Shown here: in pieces, positions 1 through 13,724 of the stretch
How the letters are laid out: the number at the start of each line of letters is the position of its first letter
Numbering within the stretch: the stretch's first letter is position 1
Assembly: GCA_009746045.1 (NCBI GenBank)
Contig: RPFO01000253.1
Coordinates: 62,001 to 126,000, forward strand
Source: Mesostigma viride
Taxonomy: Eukaryota > Streptophyta > Mesostigmatophyceae > Mesostigmatales > Mesostigmataceae
Direction: 5' to 3'
Length of the DNA stretch: 64,000 nt
Notes under the pieces: generated by a model
The model's database searches: none
Told to the model about the DNA's origin: nothing
Seen by the model: only the letters and a program-made list of their open reading frames with translations
Translations under genes and position numbers: made by a program

Positions 1-3000
1 GAGCAGCACCGAACCGTGCCGGTATCATGGGGCCGTGAGCAGCACCGAACCGTGCCGGTATCATGGGGCCGTGAGCAGCACCGAACCGTGCCGGTATCAT
101 GGGGCCGTGAGCAGCACCGAACCGTGCCGGTATCATGGGGCCGTGAGCAGCACCGAACCGTGCCGGCATCATGGGGCCGTGAGCAGCACCGAACCGTGCC
201 GGTATCATGGGGCCGTGAGCAGCACCGAACCGTGCCGGTATCATGGGGCCGTGAGCAGCACCGAACCGTGCCGGTATCATGGGGCCGTGAGCAGCACCGA
301 ACCGTGCCGGTATCATGGGGCCGTGAGCAGCACCGAACCGTGCCGGCATCATGGGGCCGTGAGCAGCACCGAACCGTGCCGGTATCATGGGGCCGTGAGC
401 AGCACCGAACCGTGCCGGTATCATGGGGCCGTGAGCAGCACCGAACCGTGCCGGTATCATGGGGCCGTGAGCAGCACCGAACCGTGCCGGTATCATGGGG
501 CCGTGAGCAGCACCGAACCGTGCCGGTATCATGGGGCCGTGAGCAGCACCGAACCGTGCCGGTATCATGGGGCCGTGAGCAGCACCGAACCGTGCCGGTA
601 TCATGGGGCCGTGAGCAGCACCGAACCGTGCCGGTATCATGGGGCCGTGAGCAGCACCGAACCGTGCCGGTATCATGGGGCCGTGAGCAGCACCGAACCG
701 TGCCGGTATCATGGGGCCGTGAGCAGCACCGAACCGTGCCGGTATCATGGGGCCGTGAGCAGCACCGAACCGTGCCGGTATCATGGGGCCGTGAGCAGCA
801 CCGAACCGTGCCGGTATCATGGGGCCGTGAGCAGCACCGAACCGTGCCGGTATCATGGGGCCGTGAGCAGCACCGAACCGTGCCGGTATCATGGGGCCGT
901 GAGCAGCACCGAACCGTGCCGGTATCATGGGGCCGTGAGCAGCACCGAACCGTGCCGGTATCATGGGGCCGTGAGCAGCACCGAACCGTGCCGGTATCAT
1001 GGGGCCGTGAGCAGCACCGAACCGTGCCGGTATCATGGGGCCGTGAGCAGCACCGAACCGTGCCGGTATCATGGGGCCGTGAGCAGCACCGAACCGTGCC
1101 GGTATCATGGGGCCGTGAGCAGCACCGAACCGTGCCGGTATCATGGGGCCGTGAGCAGCACCGAACCGTGCCGGTATCATGGGGCCGTGAGCAGCACCGA
1201 ACCGTGCCGGTATCATGGGGCCGTGAGCAGCACCGAACCGTGCCGGTATCATGGGGCCGTGAGCAGCACCGAACCGTGCCGGTATCATGGGGCCGTGAGC
1301 AGCACCGAACCGTGCCGGTATCATGGGGCCGTGAGCAGCACCGAACCGTGCCGGTATCATGGGGCCGTGAGCAGCACCGAACCGTGCCGGTATCATGGGG
1401 CCGTGAGCAGCACCGAACCGTGCCGGTATCATGGGGCCGTGAGCAGCACCGAACCGTGCCGGTATCATGGGGCCGTGAGCAGCACCGAACCGTGCCGGTA
1501 TCATGGGGCCGTGAGCAGCACCGAACCGTGCCGGTATCATGGGGCCGTGAGCAGCACCGAACCGTGCCGGTATCATGGGGCCGTGAGCAGCACCGAACCG
1601 TGCCGGTATCATGGGGCCGTGAGCAGCACCGAACCGTGCCGGTATCATGGGGCCGTGAGCAGCACCGAACCGTGCCGGTATCATGGGGCCGTGAGCAGCA
1701 CCGAACCGTGCCGGTATCATGGGGCCGTGAGCAGCACCGAACCGTGCCGGTATCATGGGGCCGTGAGCAGCACCGAACCGTGCCGGTATCATGGGGCCGT
1801 GAGCAGCACCGAACCGTGCCGGTATCATGGGGCCGTGAGCAGCACCGAACCGTGCCGGTATCATGGGGCCGTGAGCAGCACCGAACCGTGCCGGTATCAT
1901 GGGGCCGTGAGCAGCACCGAACCGTGCCGGTATCATGGGGCCGTGAGCAGCACCGAACCGTGCCGGTATCATGGGGCCGTGAGCAGCACCGAACCGTGCC
2001 GGTATCATGGGGCCGTGAGCAGCACCGAACCGTGCCGGTATCATGGGGCCGTGAGCAGCACCGAACCGTGCCGGTATCATGGGGCCGTGAGCAGCACCGA
2101 ACCGTGCCGGTATCATGGGGCCGTGAGCAGCACCGAACCGTGCCGGTATCATGGGGCCGTGAGCAGCACCGAACCGTGCCGGTATCATGGGGCCGTGAGC
2201 AGCACCGAACCGTGCCGGTATCATGGGGCCGTGAGCAGCACCGAACCGTGCCGGTATCATGGGGCCGTGAGCAGCACCGAACCGTGCCGGTATCATGGGG
2301 CCGTGAGCAGCACCGAACCGTGCCGGTATCATGGGGCCGTGAGCAGCACCGAACCGTGCCGGTATCATGGGGCCGTGAGCAGCACCGAACCGTGCCGGTA
2401 TCATGGGGCCGTGAGCAGCACCGAACCGTGCCGGTATCATGGGGCCGTGAGCAGCACCGAACCGTGCCGGTATCATGGGGCCGTGAGCAGCACCGAACCG
2501 TGCCGGTATCATGGGGCCGTGAGCAGCACCGAACCGTGCCGGTATCATGGGGCCGTGAGCAGCACCGAACCGTGCCGGTATCATGGGGCCGTGAGCAGCA
2601 CCGAACCGTGCCGGTATCATGGGGCCGTGAGCAGCACCGAACCGTGCCGGTATCATGGGGCCGTGAGCAGCACCGAACCGTGCCGGTATCATGGGGCCGT
2701 GAGCAGCACCGAACCGTGCCGGTATCATGGGGCCGTGAGCAGCACCGAACCGTGCCGGTATCATGGGGCCGTGAGCAGCACCGAACCGTGCCGGTATCAT
2801 GGGGCCGTGAGCAGCACCGAACCGTGCCGGTATCATGGGGCCGTGAGCAGCACCGAACCGTGCCGGTATCATGGGGCCGTGAGCAGCACCGAACCGTGCC
2901 GGTATCATGGGGCCGTGAGCAGCACCGAACCGTGCCGGTATCATGGGGCCGTGAGCAGCACCGAACCGTGCCGGTATCATGGGGCCGTGAGCAGCACCGA

Positions 3001-6000
3001 ACCGTGCCGGTATCATGGGGCCGTGAGCAGCACCGAACCGTGCCGGTATCATGGGGCCGTGAGCAGCACCGAACCGTGCCGGTATCATGGGGCCGTGAGC
3101 AGCACCGAACCGTGCCGGTATCATGGGGCCGTGAGCAGCACCGAACCGTGCCGGTATCATGGGGCCGTGAGCAGCACCGAACCGTGCCGGTATCATGGGG
3201 CCGTGAGCAGCACCGAACCGTGCCGGTATCATGGGGCCGTGAGCAGCACCGAACCGTGCCGGTATCATGGGGCCGTGAGCAGCACCGAACCGTGCCGGTA
3301 TCATGGGGCCGTGAGCAGCACCGAACCGTGCCGGTATCATGGGGCCGTGAGCAGCACCGAACCGTGCCGGTATCATGGGGCCGTGAGCAGCACCGAACCG
3401 TGCCGGTATCATGGGGCCGTGAGCAGCACCGAACCGTGCCGGTATCATGGGGCCGTGAGCAGCACCGAACCGTGCCGGTATCATGGGGCCGTGAGCAGCA
3501 CCGAACCGTGCCGGTATCATGGGGCCGTGAGCAGCACCGAACCGTGCCGGTATCATGGGGCCGTGAGCAGCACCGAACCGTGCCGGTATCATGGGGCCGT
3601 GAGCAGCACCGAACCGTGCCGGTATCATGGGGCCGTGAGCAGCACCGAACCGTGCCGGTATCATGGGGCCGTGAGCAGCACCGAACCGTGCCGGTATCAT
3701 GGGGCCGTGAGCAGCACCGAACCGTGCCGGTATCATGGGGCCGTGAGCAGCACCGAACCGTGCCGGTATCATGGGGCCGTGAGCAGCACCGAACCGTGCC
3801 GGTATCATGGGGCCGTGAGCAGCACCGAACCGTGCCGGTATCATGGGGCCGTGAGCAGCACCGAACCGTGCCGGTATCATGGGGCCGTGAGCAGCACCGA
3901 ACCGTGCCGGTATCATGGGGCCGTGAGCAGCACCGAACCGTGCCGGTATCATGGGGCCGTGAGCAGCACCGAACCGTGCCGGTATCATGGGGCCGTGAGC
4001 AGCACCGAACCGTGCCGGTATCATGGGGCCGTGAGCAGCACCGAACCGTGCCGGTATCATGGGGCCGTGAGCAGCACCGAACCGTGCCGGTATCATGGGG
4101 CCGTGAGCAGCACCGAACCGTGCCGGTATCATGGGGCCGTGAGCAGCACCGAACCGTGCCGGTATCATGGGGCCGTGAGCAGCACCGAACCGTGCCGGTA
4201 TCATGGGGCCGTGAGCAGCACCGAACCGTGCCGGTATCATGGGGCCGTGAGCAGCACCGAACCGTGCCGGTATCATGGGGCCGTGAGCAGCACCGAACCG
4301 TGCCGGTATCATGGGGCCGTGAGCAGCACCGAACCGTGCCGGTATCATGGGGCCGTGAGCAGCACCGAACCGTGCCGGTATCATGGGGCCGTGAGCAGCA
4401 CCGAACCGTGCCGGTATCATGGGGCCGTGAGCAGCACCGAACCGTGCCGGTATCATGGGGCCGTGAGCAGCACCGAACCGTGCCGGTATCATGGGGCCGT
4501 GAGCAGCACCGAACCGTGCCGGTATCATGGGGCCGTGAGCAGCACCGAACCGTGCCGGTATCATGGGGCCGTGAGCAGCACCGAACCGTGCCGGTATCAT
4601 GGGGCCGTGAGCAGCACCGAACCGTGCCGGTATCATGGGGCCGTGAGCAGCACCGAACCGTGCCGGTATCATGGGGCCGTGAGCAGCACCGAACCGTGCC
4701 GGTATCATGGGGCCGTGAGCAGCACCGAACCGTGCCGGTATCATGGGGCCGTGAGCAGCACCGAACCGTGCCGGTATCATGGGGCCGTGAGCAGCACCGA
4801 ACCGTGCCGGTATCATGGGGCCGTGAGCAGCACCGAACCGTGCCGGTATCATGGGGCCGTGAGCAGCACCGAACCGTGCCGGTATCATGGGGCCGTGAGC
4901 AGCACCGAACCGTGCCGGTATCATGGGGCCGTGAGCAGCACCGAACCGTGCCGGTATCATGGGGCCGTGAGCAGCACCGAACCGTGCCGGTATCATGGGG
5001 CCGTGAGCAGCACCGAACCGTGCCGGTATCATGGGGCCGTGAGCAGCACCGAACCGTGCCGGTATCATGGGGCCGTGAGCAGCACCGAACCGTGCCGGTA
5101 TCATGGGGCCGTGAGCAGCACCGAACCGTGCCGGTATCATGGGGCCGTGAGCAGCACCGAACCGTGCCGGTATCATGGGGCCGTGAGCAGCACCGAACCG
5201 TGCCGGTATCATGGGGCCGTGAGCAGCACCGAACCGTGCCGGTATCATGGGGCCGTGAGCAGCACCGAACCGTGCCGGTATCATGGGGCCGTGAGCAGCA
5301 CCGAACCGTGCCGGTATCATGGGGCCGTGAGCAGCACCGAACCGTGCCGGTATCATGGGGCCGTGAGCAGCACCGAACCGTGCCGGTATCATGGGGCCGT
5401 GAGCAGCACCGAACCGTGCCGGTATCATGGGGCCGTGAGCAGCACCGAACCGTGCCGGTATCATGGGGCCGTGAGCAGCACCGAACCGTGCCGGTATCAT
5501 GGGGCCGTGAGCAGCACCGAACCGTGCCGGTATCATGGGGCCGTGAGCAGCACCGAACCGTGCCGGTATCATGGGGCCGTGAGCAGCACCGAACCGTGCC
5601 GGTATCATGGGGCCGTGAGCAGCACCGAACCGTGCCGGTATCATGGGGCCGTGAGCAGCACCGAACCGTGCCGGTATCATGGGGCCGTGAGCAGCACCGA
5701 ACCGTGCCGGTATCATGGGGCCGTGAGCAGCACCGAACCGTGCCGGTATCATGGGGCCGTGAGCAGCACCGAACCGTGCCGGTATCATGGGGCCGTGAGC
5801 AGCACCGAACCGTGCCGGTATCATGGGGCCGTGAGCAGCACCGAACCGTGCCGGTATCATGGGGCCGTGAGCAGCACCGAACCGTGCCGGTATCATGGGG
5901 CCGTGAGCAGCACCGAACCGTGCCGGTATCATGGGGCCGTGAGCAGCACCGAACCGTGCCGGTATCATGGGGCCGTGAGCAGCACCGAACCGTGCCGGTA

Positions 6001-9000
6001 TCATGGGGCCGTGAGCAGCACCGAACCGTGCCGGTATCATGGGGCCGTGAGCAGCACCGAACCGTGCCGGTATCATGGGGCCGTGAGCAGCACCGAACCG
6101 TGCCGGTATCATGGGGCCGTGAGCAGCACCGAACCGTGCCGGTATCATGGGGCCGTGAGCAGCACCGAACCGTGCCGGTATCATGGGGCCGTGAGCAGCA
6201 CCGAACCGTGCCGGTATCATGGGGCCGTGAGCAGCACCGAACCGTGCCGGTATCATGGGGCCGTGAGCAGCACCGAACCGTGCCGGTATCATGGGGCCGT
6301 GAGCAGCACCGAACCGTGCCGGTATCATGGGGCCGTGAGCAGCACCGAACCGTGCCGGTATCATGGGGCCGTGAGCAGCACCGAACCGTGCCGGTATCAT
6401 GGGGCCGTGAGCAGCACCGAACCGTGCCGGTATCATGGGGCCGTGAGCAGCACCGAACCGTGCCGGTATCATGGGGCCGTGAGCAGCACCGAACCGTGCC
6501 GGTATCATGGGGCCGTGAGCAGCACCGAACCGTGCCGGTATCATGGGGCCGTGAGCAGCACCGAACCGTGCCGGTATCATGGGGCCGTGAGCAGCACCGA
6601 ACCGTGCCGGTATCATGGGGCCGTGAGCAGCACCGAACCGTGCCGGTATCATGGGGCCGTGAGCAGCACCGAACCGTGCCGGTATCATGGGGCCGTGAGC
6701 AGCACCGAACCGTGCCGGTATCATGGGGCCGTGAGCAGCACCGAACCGTGCCGGTATCATGGGGCCGTGAGCAGCACCGAACCGTGCCGGTATCATGGGG
6801 CCGTGAGCAGCACCGAACCGTGCCGGTATCATGGGGCCGTGAGCAGCACCGAACCGTGCCGGTATCATGGGGCCGTGAGCAGCACCGAACCGTGCCGGTA
6901 TCATGGGGCCGTGAGCAGCACCGAACCGTGCCGGTATCATGGGGCCGTGAGCAGCACCGAACCGTGCCGGTATCATGGGGCCGTGAGCAGCACCGAACCG
7001 TGCCGGTATCATGGGGCCGTGAGCAGCACCGAACCGTGCCGGTATCATGGGGCCGTGAGCAGCACCGAACCGTGCCGGTATCATGGGGCCGTGAGCAGCA
7101 CCGAACCGTGCCGGTATCATGGGGCCGTGAGCAGCACCGAACCGTGCCGGTATCATGGGGCCGTGAGCAGCACCGAACCGTGCCGGTATCATGGGGCCGT
7201 GAGCAGCACCGAACCGTGCCGGTATCATGGGGCCGTGAGCAGCACCGAACCGTGCCGGTATCATGGGGCCGTGAGCAGCACCGAACCGTGCCGGTATCAT
7301 GGGGCCGTGAGCAGCACCGAACCGTGCCGGTATCATGGGGCCGTGAGCAGCACCGAACCGTGCCGGTATCATGGGGCCGTGAGCAGCACCGAACCGTGCC
7401 GGTATCATGGGGCCGTGAGCAGCACCGAACCGTGCCGGTATCATGGGGCCGTGAGCAGCACCGAACCGTGCCGGCATGGGGCCGTGAGCAGCACCGAACC
7501 GTGCCGGTATCATGGGGCCGTGAGCAGCACCGAACCGTGCCGGTATCATGGGGCCGTGAGCAGCACCGAACCGTGCCGGTATCATGGGGCCGTGAGCAGC
7601 ACCGAACCGTGCCGGTATCATGGGGCCGTGAGCAGCACCGAACCGTGCCGGTATCATGGGGCCGTGAGCAGCACCGAACCGTGCCGGTATCATGGGGCCG
7701 TGAGCAGCACCGAACCGTGCCGGTATCATGGGGCCGTGAGCAGCACCGAACCGTGCCGGTATCATGGGGCCGTGAGCAGCACCGAACCGTGCCGGTATCA
7801 TGGGGCCGTGAGCAGCACCGAACCGTGCCGGTATCATGGGGCCGTGAGCAGCACCGAACCGTGCCGGTATCATGGGGCCGTGAGCAGCACCGAACCGTGC
7901 CGGTATCATGGGGCCGTGAGCAGCACCGAACCGTGCCGGTATCATGGGGCCGTGAGCAGCACCGAACCGTGCCGGTATCATGGGGCCGTGAGCAGCACCG
8001 AACCGTGCCGGTATCATGGGGCCGTGAGCAGCACCGAACCGTGCCGGTATCATGGGGCCGTGAGCAGCACCGAACCGTGCCGGCATCATGGGGCCGTGAG
8101 CAGCACCGAACCGTGCCGGTATCATGGGGCCGTGAGCAGCACCGAACCGTGCCGGTATCATGGGGCCGTGAGCAGCACCGAACCGTGCCGGTATCATGGG
8201 GCCGTGAGCAGCACCGAACCGTGCCGGTATCATGGGGCCGTGAGCAGCACCGAACCGTGCCGGCATCATGGGGCCGTGAGCAGCACCGAACCGTGCCGGT
8301 ATCATGGGGCCGTGAGCAGCACCGAACCGTGCCGGCATCATGGGGCCGTGAGCAGCACCGAACCGTGCCGGCATCATGGGGCCGTGAGCAGCACCGAACC
8401 GTGCCGGCATCATGGGGCCGTGAGCAGCACCGAACCGTGCCGGCATGGGGCCGTGAGCAGCACCGAACCGTGCCGGCATCATGGGGCCGTGAGCAGCACC
8501 GAACCGTGCCGGCATCATGGGGCCGTGAGCAGCACCGAACCGTGCCGGTATCATGGGGCCGTGAGCAGCACCGAACCGTGCCGGCATCATGGGGCCGTGA
8601 GCAGCACCGAACCGTGCCGGCATGGGGCCGTGAGCAGCACCGAACCGTGCCGGCATCATGGGGCCGTGAGCAGCACCGAACCGTGCCGGCATGGGGCCGT
8701 GAGCAGCACCGAACCGTGCCGGCATCATGGGGCCGTGAGCAGCACCGAACCGTGCCGGCATCATGGGGCCGTGAGCAGCACCGAACCGTGCCGGCATCAT
8801 GGGGCCGTGAGCAGCACCGAACCGTGCCGGCATCATGGGGCCGTGAGCAGCACCGAACCGTGCCGGCATCATGGGGCCGTGAGCAGCACCGAACCGTGCC
8901 GGCATCATGGGGCCGTGAGCAGCACCGAACCGTGCCGGCATCATGGGGCCGTGAGCAGCACCGAACCGTGCCGGCATCATGGGGCCGTGAGCAGCACCGA

Positions 9001-12000
9001 ACCGTGCCGGCATCATGGGGCCGTGAGCAGCACCGAACCGTGCCGGCATCATGGGGCCGTGAGCAGCACCGAACCGTGCCGGCATCATGGGGCCGTGAGC
9101 AGCACCGAACCGTGCCGGCATGGGGCCGTGAGCAGCACCGAACCGTGCCGGCATCATGGGGCCGTGAGCAGCACCGAACCGTGCCGGCATGGGGCCGTGA
9201 GCAGCACCGAACCGTGCCGGCATCGGGGCCGTGAGCAGCACCGAACCGTGCCGGCATCATGGGGCCGTGAGCAGCACCGAACCGTGCCGGCATGGGGCCG
9301 TGAGCAGCACCGAACCGTGCCGGCATCATGGGGCCGTGAGCAGCACCGAACCGTGCCGGCATGGGGCCGTGAGCAGCACCGAACCGTGCCGGCATCATGG
9401 GGCCGTGAGCAGCACCGAACCGTGCCGGCATCGGGGCCGTGAGCAGCACCGAACCGTGCCGGCATGGGGCCGTGAGCAGCACCGAACCGTGCCGGCATCG
9501 GGGCCGTGAGCAGCACCGAACCGTGCCGGCATCGGGGCCGTGAGCAGCACCGAACCGTGCCGGCATCATGGGGCCGTGAGCAGCACCGAACCGTGCCGGC
9601 ATCATGGGGCCGTGAGCAGCACCGAACCGTGCCGGCATGGGGCCGTGAGCAGCACCGAACCGTGCCGGCATCGGGGCCGTGAGCAGCACCGAACCGTGCC
9701 GGCATCGGGGCCGTGAGCAGCACCGAACCGTGCCGGCATCATGGGGCCGTGAGCAGCACCGAACCGTGCCGGCATGGGGCCGTGAGCAGCACCGAACCGT
9801 GCCGGCATGGGGCCGTGAGCAGCACCGAACCGTGCCGGCATGGGGCCGTGAGCAGCACCGAACCGTGCCGGCATCATGGGGCCGTGAGCAGCACCGAACC
9901 GTGCCGGCATCATGGGGCCGTGAGCAGCACCGAACCGTGCCGGCATCATGGGGCCGTGAGCAGCACCGAACCGTGCCGGCATCATGGGGCCGTGAGCAGC
10001 ACCGAACCGTGCCGGCATCATGGGGCCGTGAGCAGCACCGAACCGTGCCGGCATCATGGGGCCGTGAGCAGCACCGAACCGTGCCGGCATCATGGGGCCG
10101 TGAGCAGCACCGAACCGTGCCGGCATCATGGGGCCGTGAGCAGCACCGAACCGTGCCGGCATCATGGGGCCGTGAGCAGCACCGAACCGTGCCGGCATCA
10201 TGGGGCCGTGAGCAGCACCGAACCGTGCCGGCATCATGGGGCCGTGAGCAGCACCGAACCGTGCCGGCATCGGGGCCGTGAGCAGCACCGAACCGTGCCG
10301 GCATCATGGGGCCGTGAGCAGCACCGAACCGTGCCGGCATCATGGGGCCGTGAGCAGCACCGAACCGTGCCGGCATCATGGGGCCGTGAGCAGCACCGAA
10401 CCGTGCCGGTATCATGGGGCCGTGAGCAGCACCGAACCGTGCCGGCATCATGGGGCCGTGAGCAGCACCGAACCGTGCCGGCATCATGGGGCCGTGAGCA
10501 GCACCGAACCGTGCCGGCATGGGGCCGTGAGCAGCACCGAACCGTGCCGGCATCATGGGGCCGTGAGCAGCACCGAACCGTGCCGGTATCATGGGGCCGT
10601 GAGCAGCACCGAACCGTGCCGGCATCATGGGGCCGTGAGCAGCACCGAACCGTGCCGGCATCGGGGCCGTGAGCAGCACCGAACCGTGCCGGCATCATGG
10701 GGCCGTGAGCAGCACCGAACCGTGCCGGCATCATGGGGCCGTGAGCAGCACCGAACCGTGCCGGCATCGGGGCCGTGAGCAGCACCGAACCGTGCCGGCA
10801 TCATGGGGCCGTGAGCAGCACCGAACCGTGCCGGCATCGGGGCCGTGAGCAGCACCGAACCGTGCCGGCATCATGGGCCGTGAGCAGCACCGAACCGTGC
10901 CGGCATCGGGGCCGTGAGCAGCACCGAACCGTGCCGGCATCATGGGGCCGTGAGCAGCACCGAACCGTGCCGGCATCATGGGCCGTGAGCAGCACCGAAC
11001 CGTGCCGGCATCGGGGCCGTGAGCAGCACCGAACCGTGCCGGCATCGGGGCCGTGAGCAGCACCGAACCGTGCCGGTATCGGGGCCGTGAGCAGCACCGA
11101 ACCGTGCCGGCATCATGGGCCGTGAGCAGCACCGAACCGTGCCGGCATCATGGGCCGTGAGCAGCACCGAACCGTGCCGGCATCGGGGCCGTGAGCAGCA
11201 CCGAACCGTGCCGGCATCATGGGCCGTGAGCAGCACCGAACCGTGCCGGCATCATGGGCCGTGAGCAGCACCGAACCGTGCCGGCATCATGGGCCGTGAG
11301 CAGCACCGAACCGTGCCGGCATCGGGGGGCCGTGAGCAGCACCGAACCGTGCCGGCATCGGGGCCGTGAGCAGCACCGAACCGTGCCGGCATCGGGGGCC
11401 GTGAGCAGCACCGAACCGTGCCGGCATCGGGGCCGGAAGCAGCACCGAACCGTGCCGGCATCGGGGGGCCGTGAGCAGCACCGAACCGTGCCGGTATCGG
11501 GGGGCCGTGAGCAGCACCGAACCGTGCCGGCATCGGGGGCCGTGAGCAGCACCGAACCGTGCCGGCATCGGGGGGCCGTGAGCAGCACCGAACCGTGCCG
11601 GCATCGGGGGACGTGAGCAGCACCGAACCGTGCCGGCATCGGGGGGCCGTGAGCAGCACCGAACCGTGCCGGCATCGGGGGGCCGTGAGCAGCACCGAAC
11701 CGTGCCGGCATCGGGGGGCCGTGAAGCAGCACCGAACCGTGCCGGCATCGGGGCCGTGAGCAGCACCGAATCGTGCCGGCATCGGGGGCCGTGAGCAGCA
11801 CCGAACCGTGCCGGCATCGGGGGGCCGTGAGCAGCACCGAACCGTGCCGGCATCGGGGGGCCGTGAGCAGCACCGAACCGTGCCGGCATCATGTGGCCGT
11901 GAGCAGCACCGAATCGTGCCGGCATCGGGGGGCCGTGAGCAGCACCGAACCGTGCCGGCATCATGTGGCCGTGAGCAGCACCGAATCGTGCCGGCATCGG

Positions 12001-13724
12001 GGGCCGTGAGCAGCACCGAACCGTGCCGGCATCATGTGGCCGTGAGCAGCACCGAACCGTGCCGGCATCGGGGGGCCGTGAGCAGCACCGAACCGTGCCG
12101 GCATCATGTGGCCGTGAGCAGCACCGAACCGTGCCGGCATCATGTGGCCGTGAGCAGCACCGAACCGTGCCGGCATCGGGGGGCCGTGAGCAGCACCGAA
12201 CCGTGCCGGCATCGGGGGGCCGTGAGCAGCACCGAACCGTGCCGGTATCGGGGGGCCGTGAGCAGCACCGAACCGTGCCGGCATCATGTGGCCGTGAGCA
12301 GCACCGAACCGTGCCGGCATCATGTGGCCGTGAGCAGCACCGAACCGTGCCGGCATCGGGGGGCCGTGAGCAGCACCGAACCGTGCCGGCATCATGTGGC
12401 CGTGAGCAGCACCGAACCGTGCCGGCATCATGTGGCCGTGAGCAGCACCGAACCGTGCCGGCATCATGTGGCCATGAGCAGCACCGAACCGTGCCGGCAT
12501 CGGGGGGCCGTGAGCAGCACCGAACCGTGCCGGCATCGGGGGGCCGGAAGCAGCACCGAACCGTGCCGGCATCGGGGGGCCGTGAGCAGCACCGAACCGT
12601 GCCGGCATCGGGGGGCCGGAAGCAGCACCGAACCGTGCCGGCATCGGGGGGCCGGAAGCAGCACCGAACCGTGCCGGTATCGGGGGGCCGGAAGCAGCAC
12701 CGAACCGTGCCGGCATCGGGGGGCCGTGAGCAGCACCGAACCGTGCCGGCATCGGGGGGCCGGAAGCAGCACCGAACCGTGCCGGCATCGGGGGGACGTG
12801 AGCAGCACCGAACCGTGCCGGCATCGGGGGGCCGGAAGCAGCACCGAACCGTGCCGGCATCGGGGGGCCGGAAGCAGCACCGAATCGTGCCGGCATCGGG
12901 GGGCCGGAAGCAGCACCGAACCGTGCCGGCATCGGGGGGACGTGAGCAGCACCGCATCGTGCCGGCGTCGGGGGGCCGTGAGCAGCACCGAACCGTGCCG
13001 GCATCGGGGGGCCGTGAGCAGCACCGAACCGTGCCGGCATCGGGGGGCCGTGAGCAGCACCGAACCGTGCCGGCATCATGTGGCCGTGAGCAGCACCGAA
13101 TCGTGCCGGCATCGGGGGGCCGTGAGCAGCACCGAACCGTGCCGGCATCATGTGGCCGTGAGCAGCACCGAATCGTGCCGGCATCGGGGGGCCGTGAGCA
13201 GCACCGAACCGTGCCGGCATCATGTGGCCGTGAGCAGCACCGAATCGTGCCGGCATCGGGGGGCCGTGAGCAGCACCGAACCGTGCCGGCATCATGGGGC
13301 CGTGAGCAGCACCGAACCGTGCCGGCATCATGGGGCCGTGAGCAGCACCGAACCGTGCCGGCATCATGTGGCCGTGAGCAGCACCGAACCGTGCCGGCAT
13401 CGGGGGCCGTGAGCAGCACCGAACCGTGCCGGTATCGGGGGGCCGTGAGCAGCACCGAACCGTGCCGGCATCATGGGGCCGTGAGCAGCACCGAACCGTG
13501 CCGGCATCATGGGGCCGTGAGCAGCACCGAACCGTGCCGGCATCATGTGGCCGTGAGCAGCACCGAACCGTGCCGGCATCGGGGGGCCGGAAGCAGCACC
13601 GAACCGTGCCGGCATCGGGGGGCCGTGAGCAGCACCGAACCGTGCCGGCATCGGGGGGCCGTGAGCAGCACCGCATCGTGCCGGCGTCGGGGGGCCGTGA
13701 GCAGCACCGAACCGTGCCGGCACC
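1..13724. repeat. 36-bp satellite array, right edge
   Basis: About 380 head-to-tail copies of a GC-rich 36-bp unit that begins GAGCAGCACCGAACCGTGCC and ends with a variable GTATC/GCATC plus ATGGGGCCGT segment. Three zones are visible. From 1 to about 8,070 nearly every unit carries GTATC and is otherwise identical, with a rare GCATC at about 167, 347 and 8,083 and one 33-bp unit near 7,474. From about 8,080 to 10,870 GCATC units dominate and 33-bp (TCA deleted) and 34-bp units appear. From about 10,870 to 13,724 units vary strongly (ATGGGCC, ATCGGGGGG, ATCATGTGG, GAATCG, GGAAGC). The array stops at CCGGCACCATGTACGGG. The left end lies outside the window. The period is 12 codons, so very long open frames arise on both strands; nothing supports them as genes. 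Role unknown; a centromeric, subtelomeric or intronic location is possible. Confidence 0.97.

Noticed and set aside
16-9442. Open frames of more than 3,000 codons in two plus-strand frames of the satellite
   Set aside because: The 36-bp period is a multiple of three without stops in these frames, so they stay open automatically; the 12-residue repeats shift frame where 33- and 34-bp units occur and there is no gene context.
1-13724. CRISPR array
   Set aside because: Repeats are directly adjacent with no unique spacers, and the context is eukaryotic.
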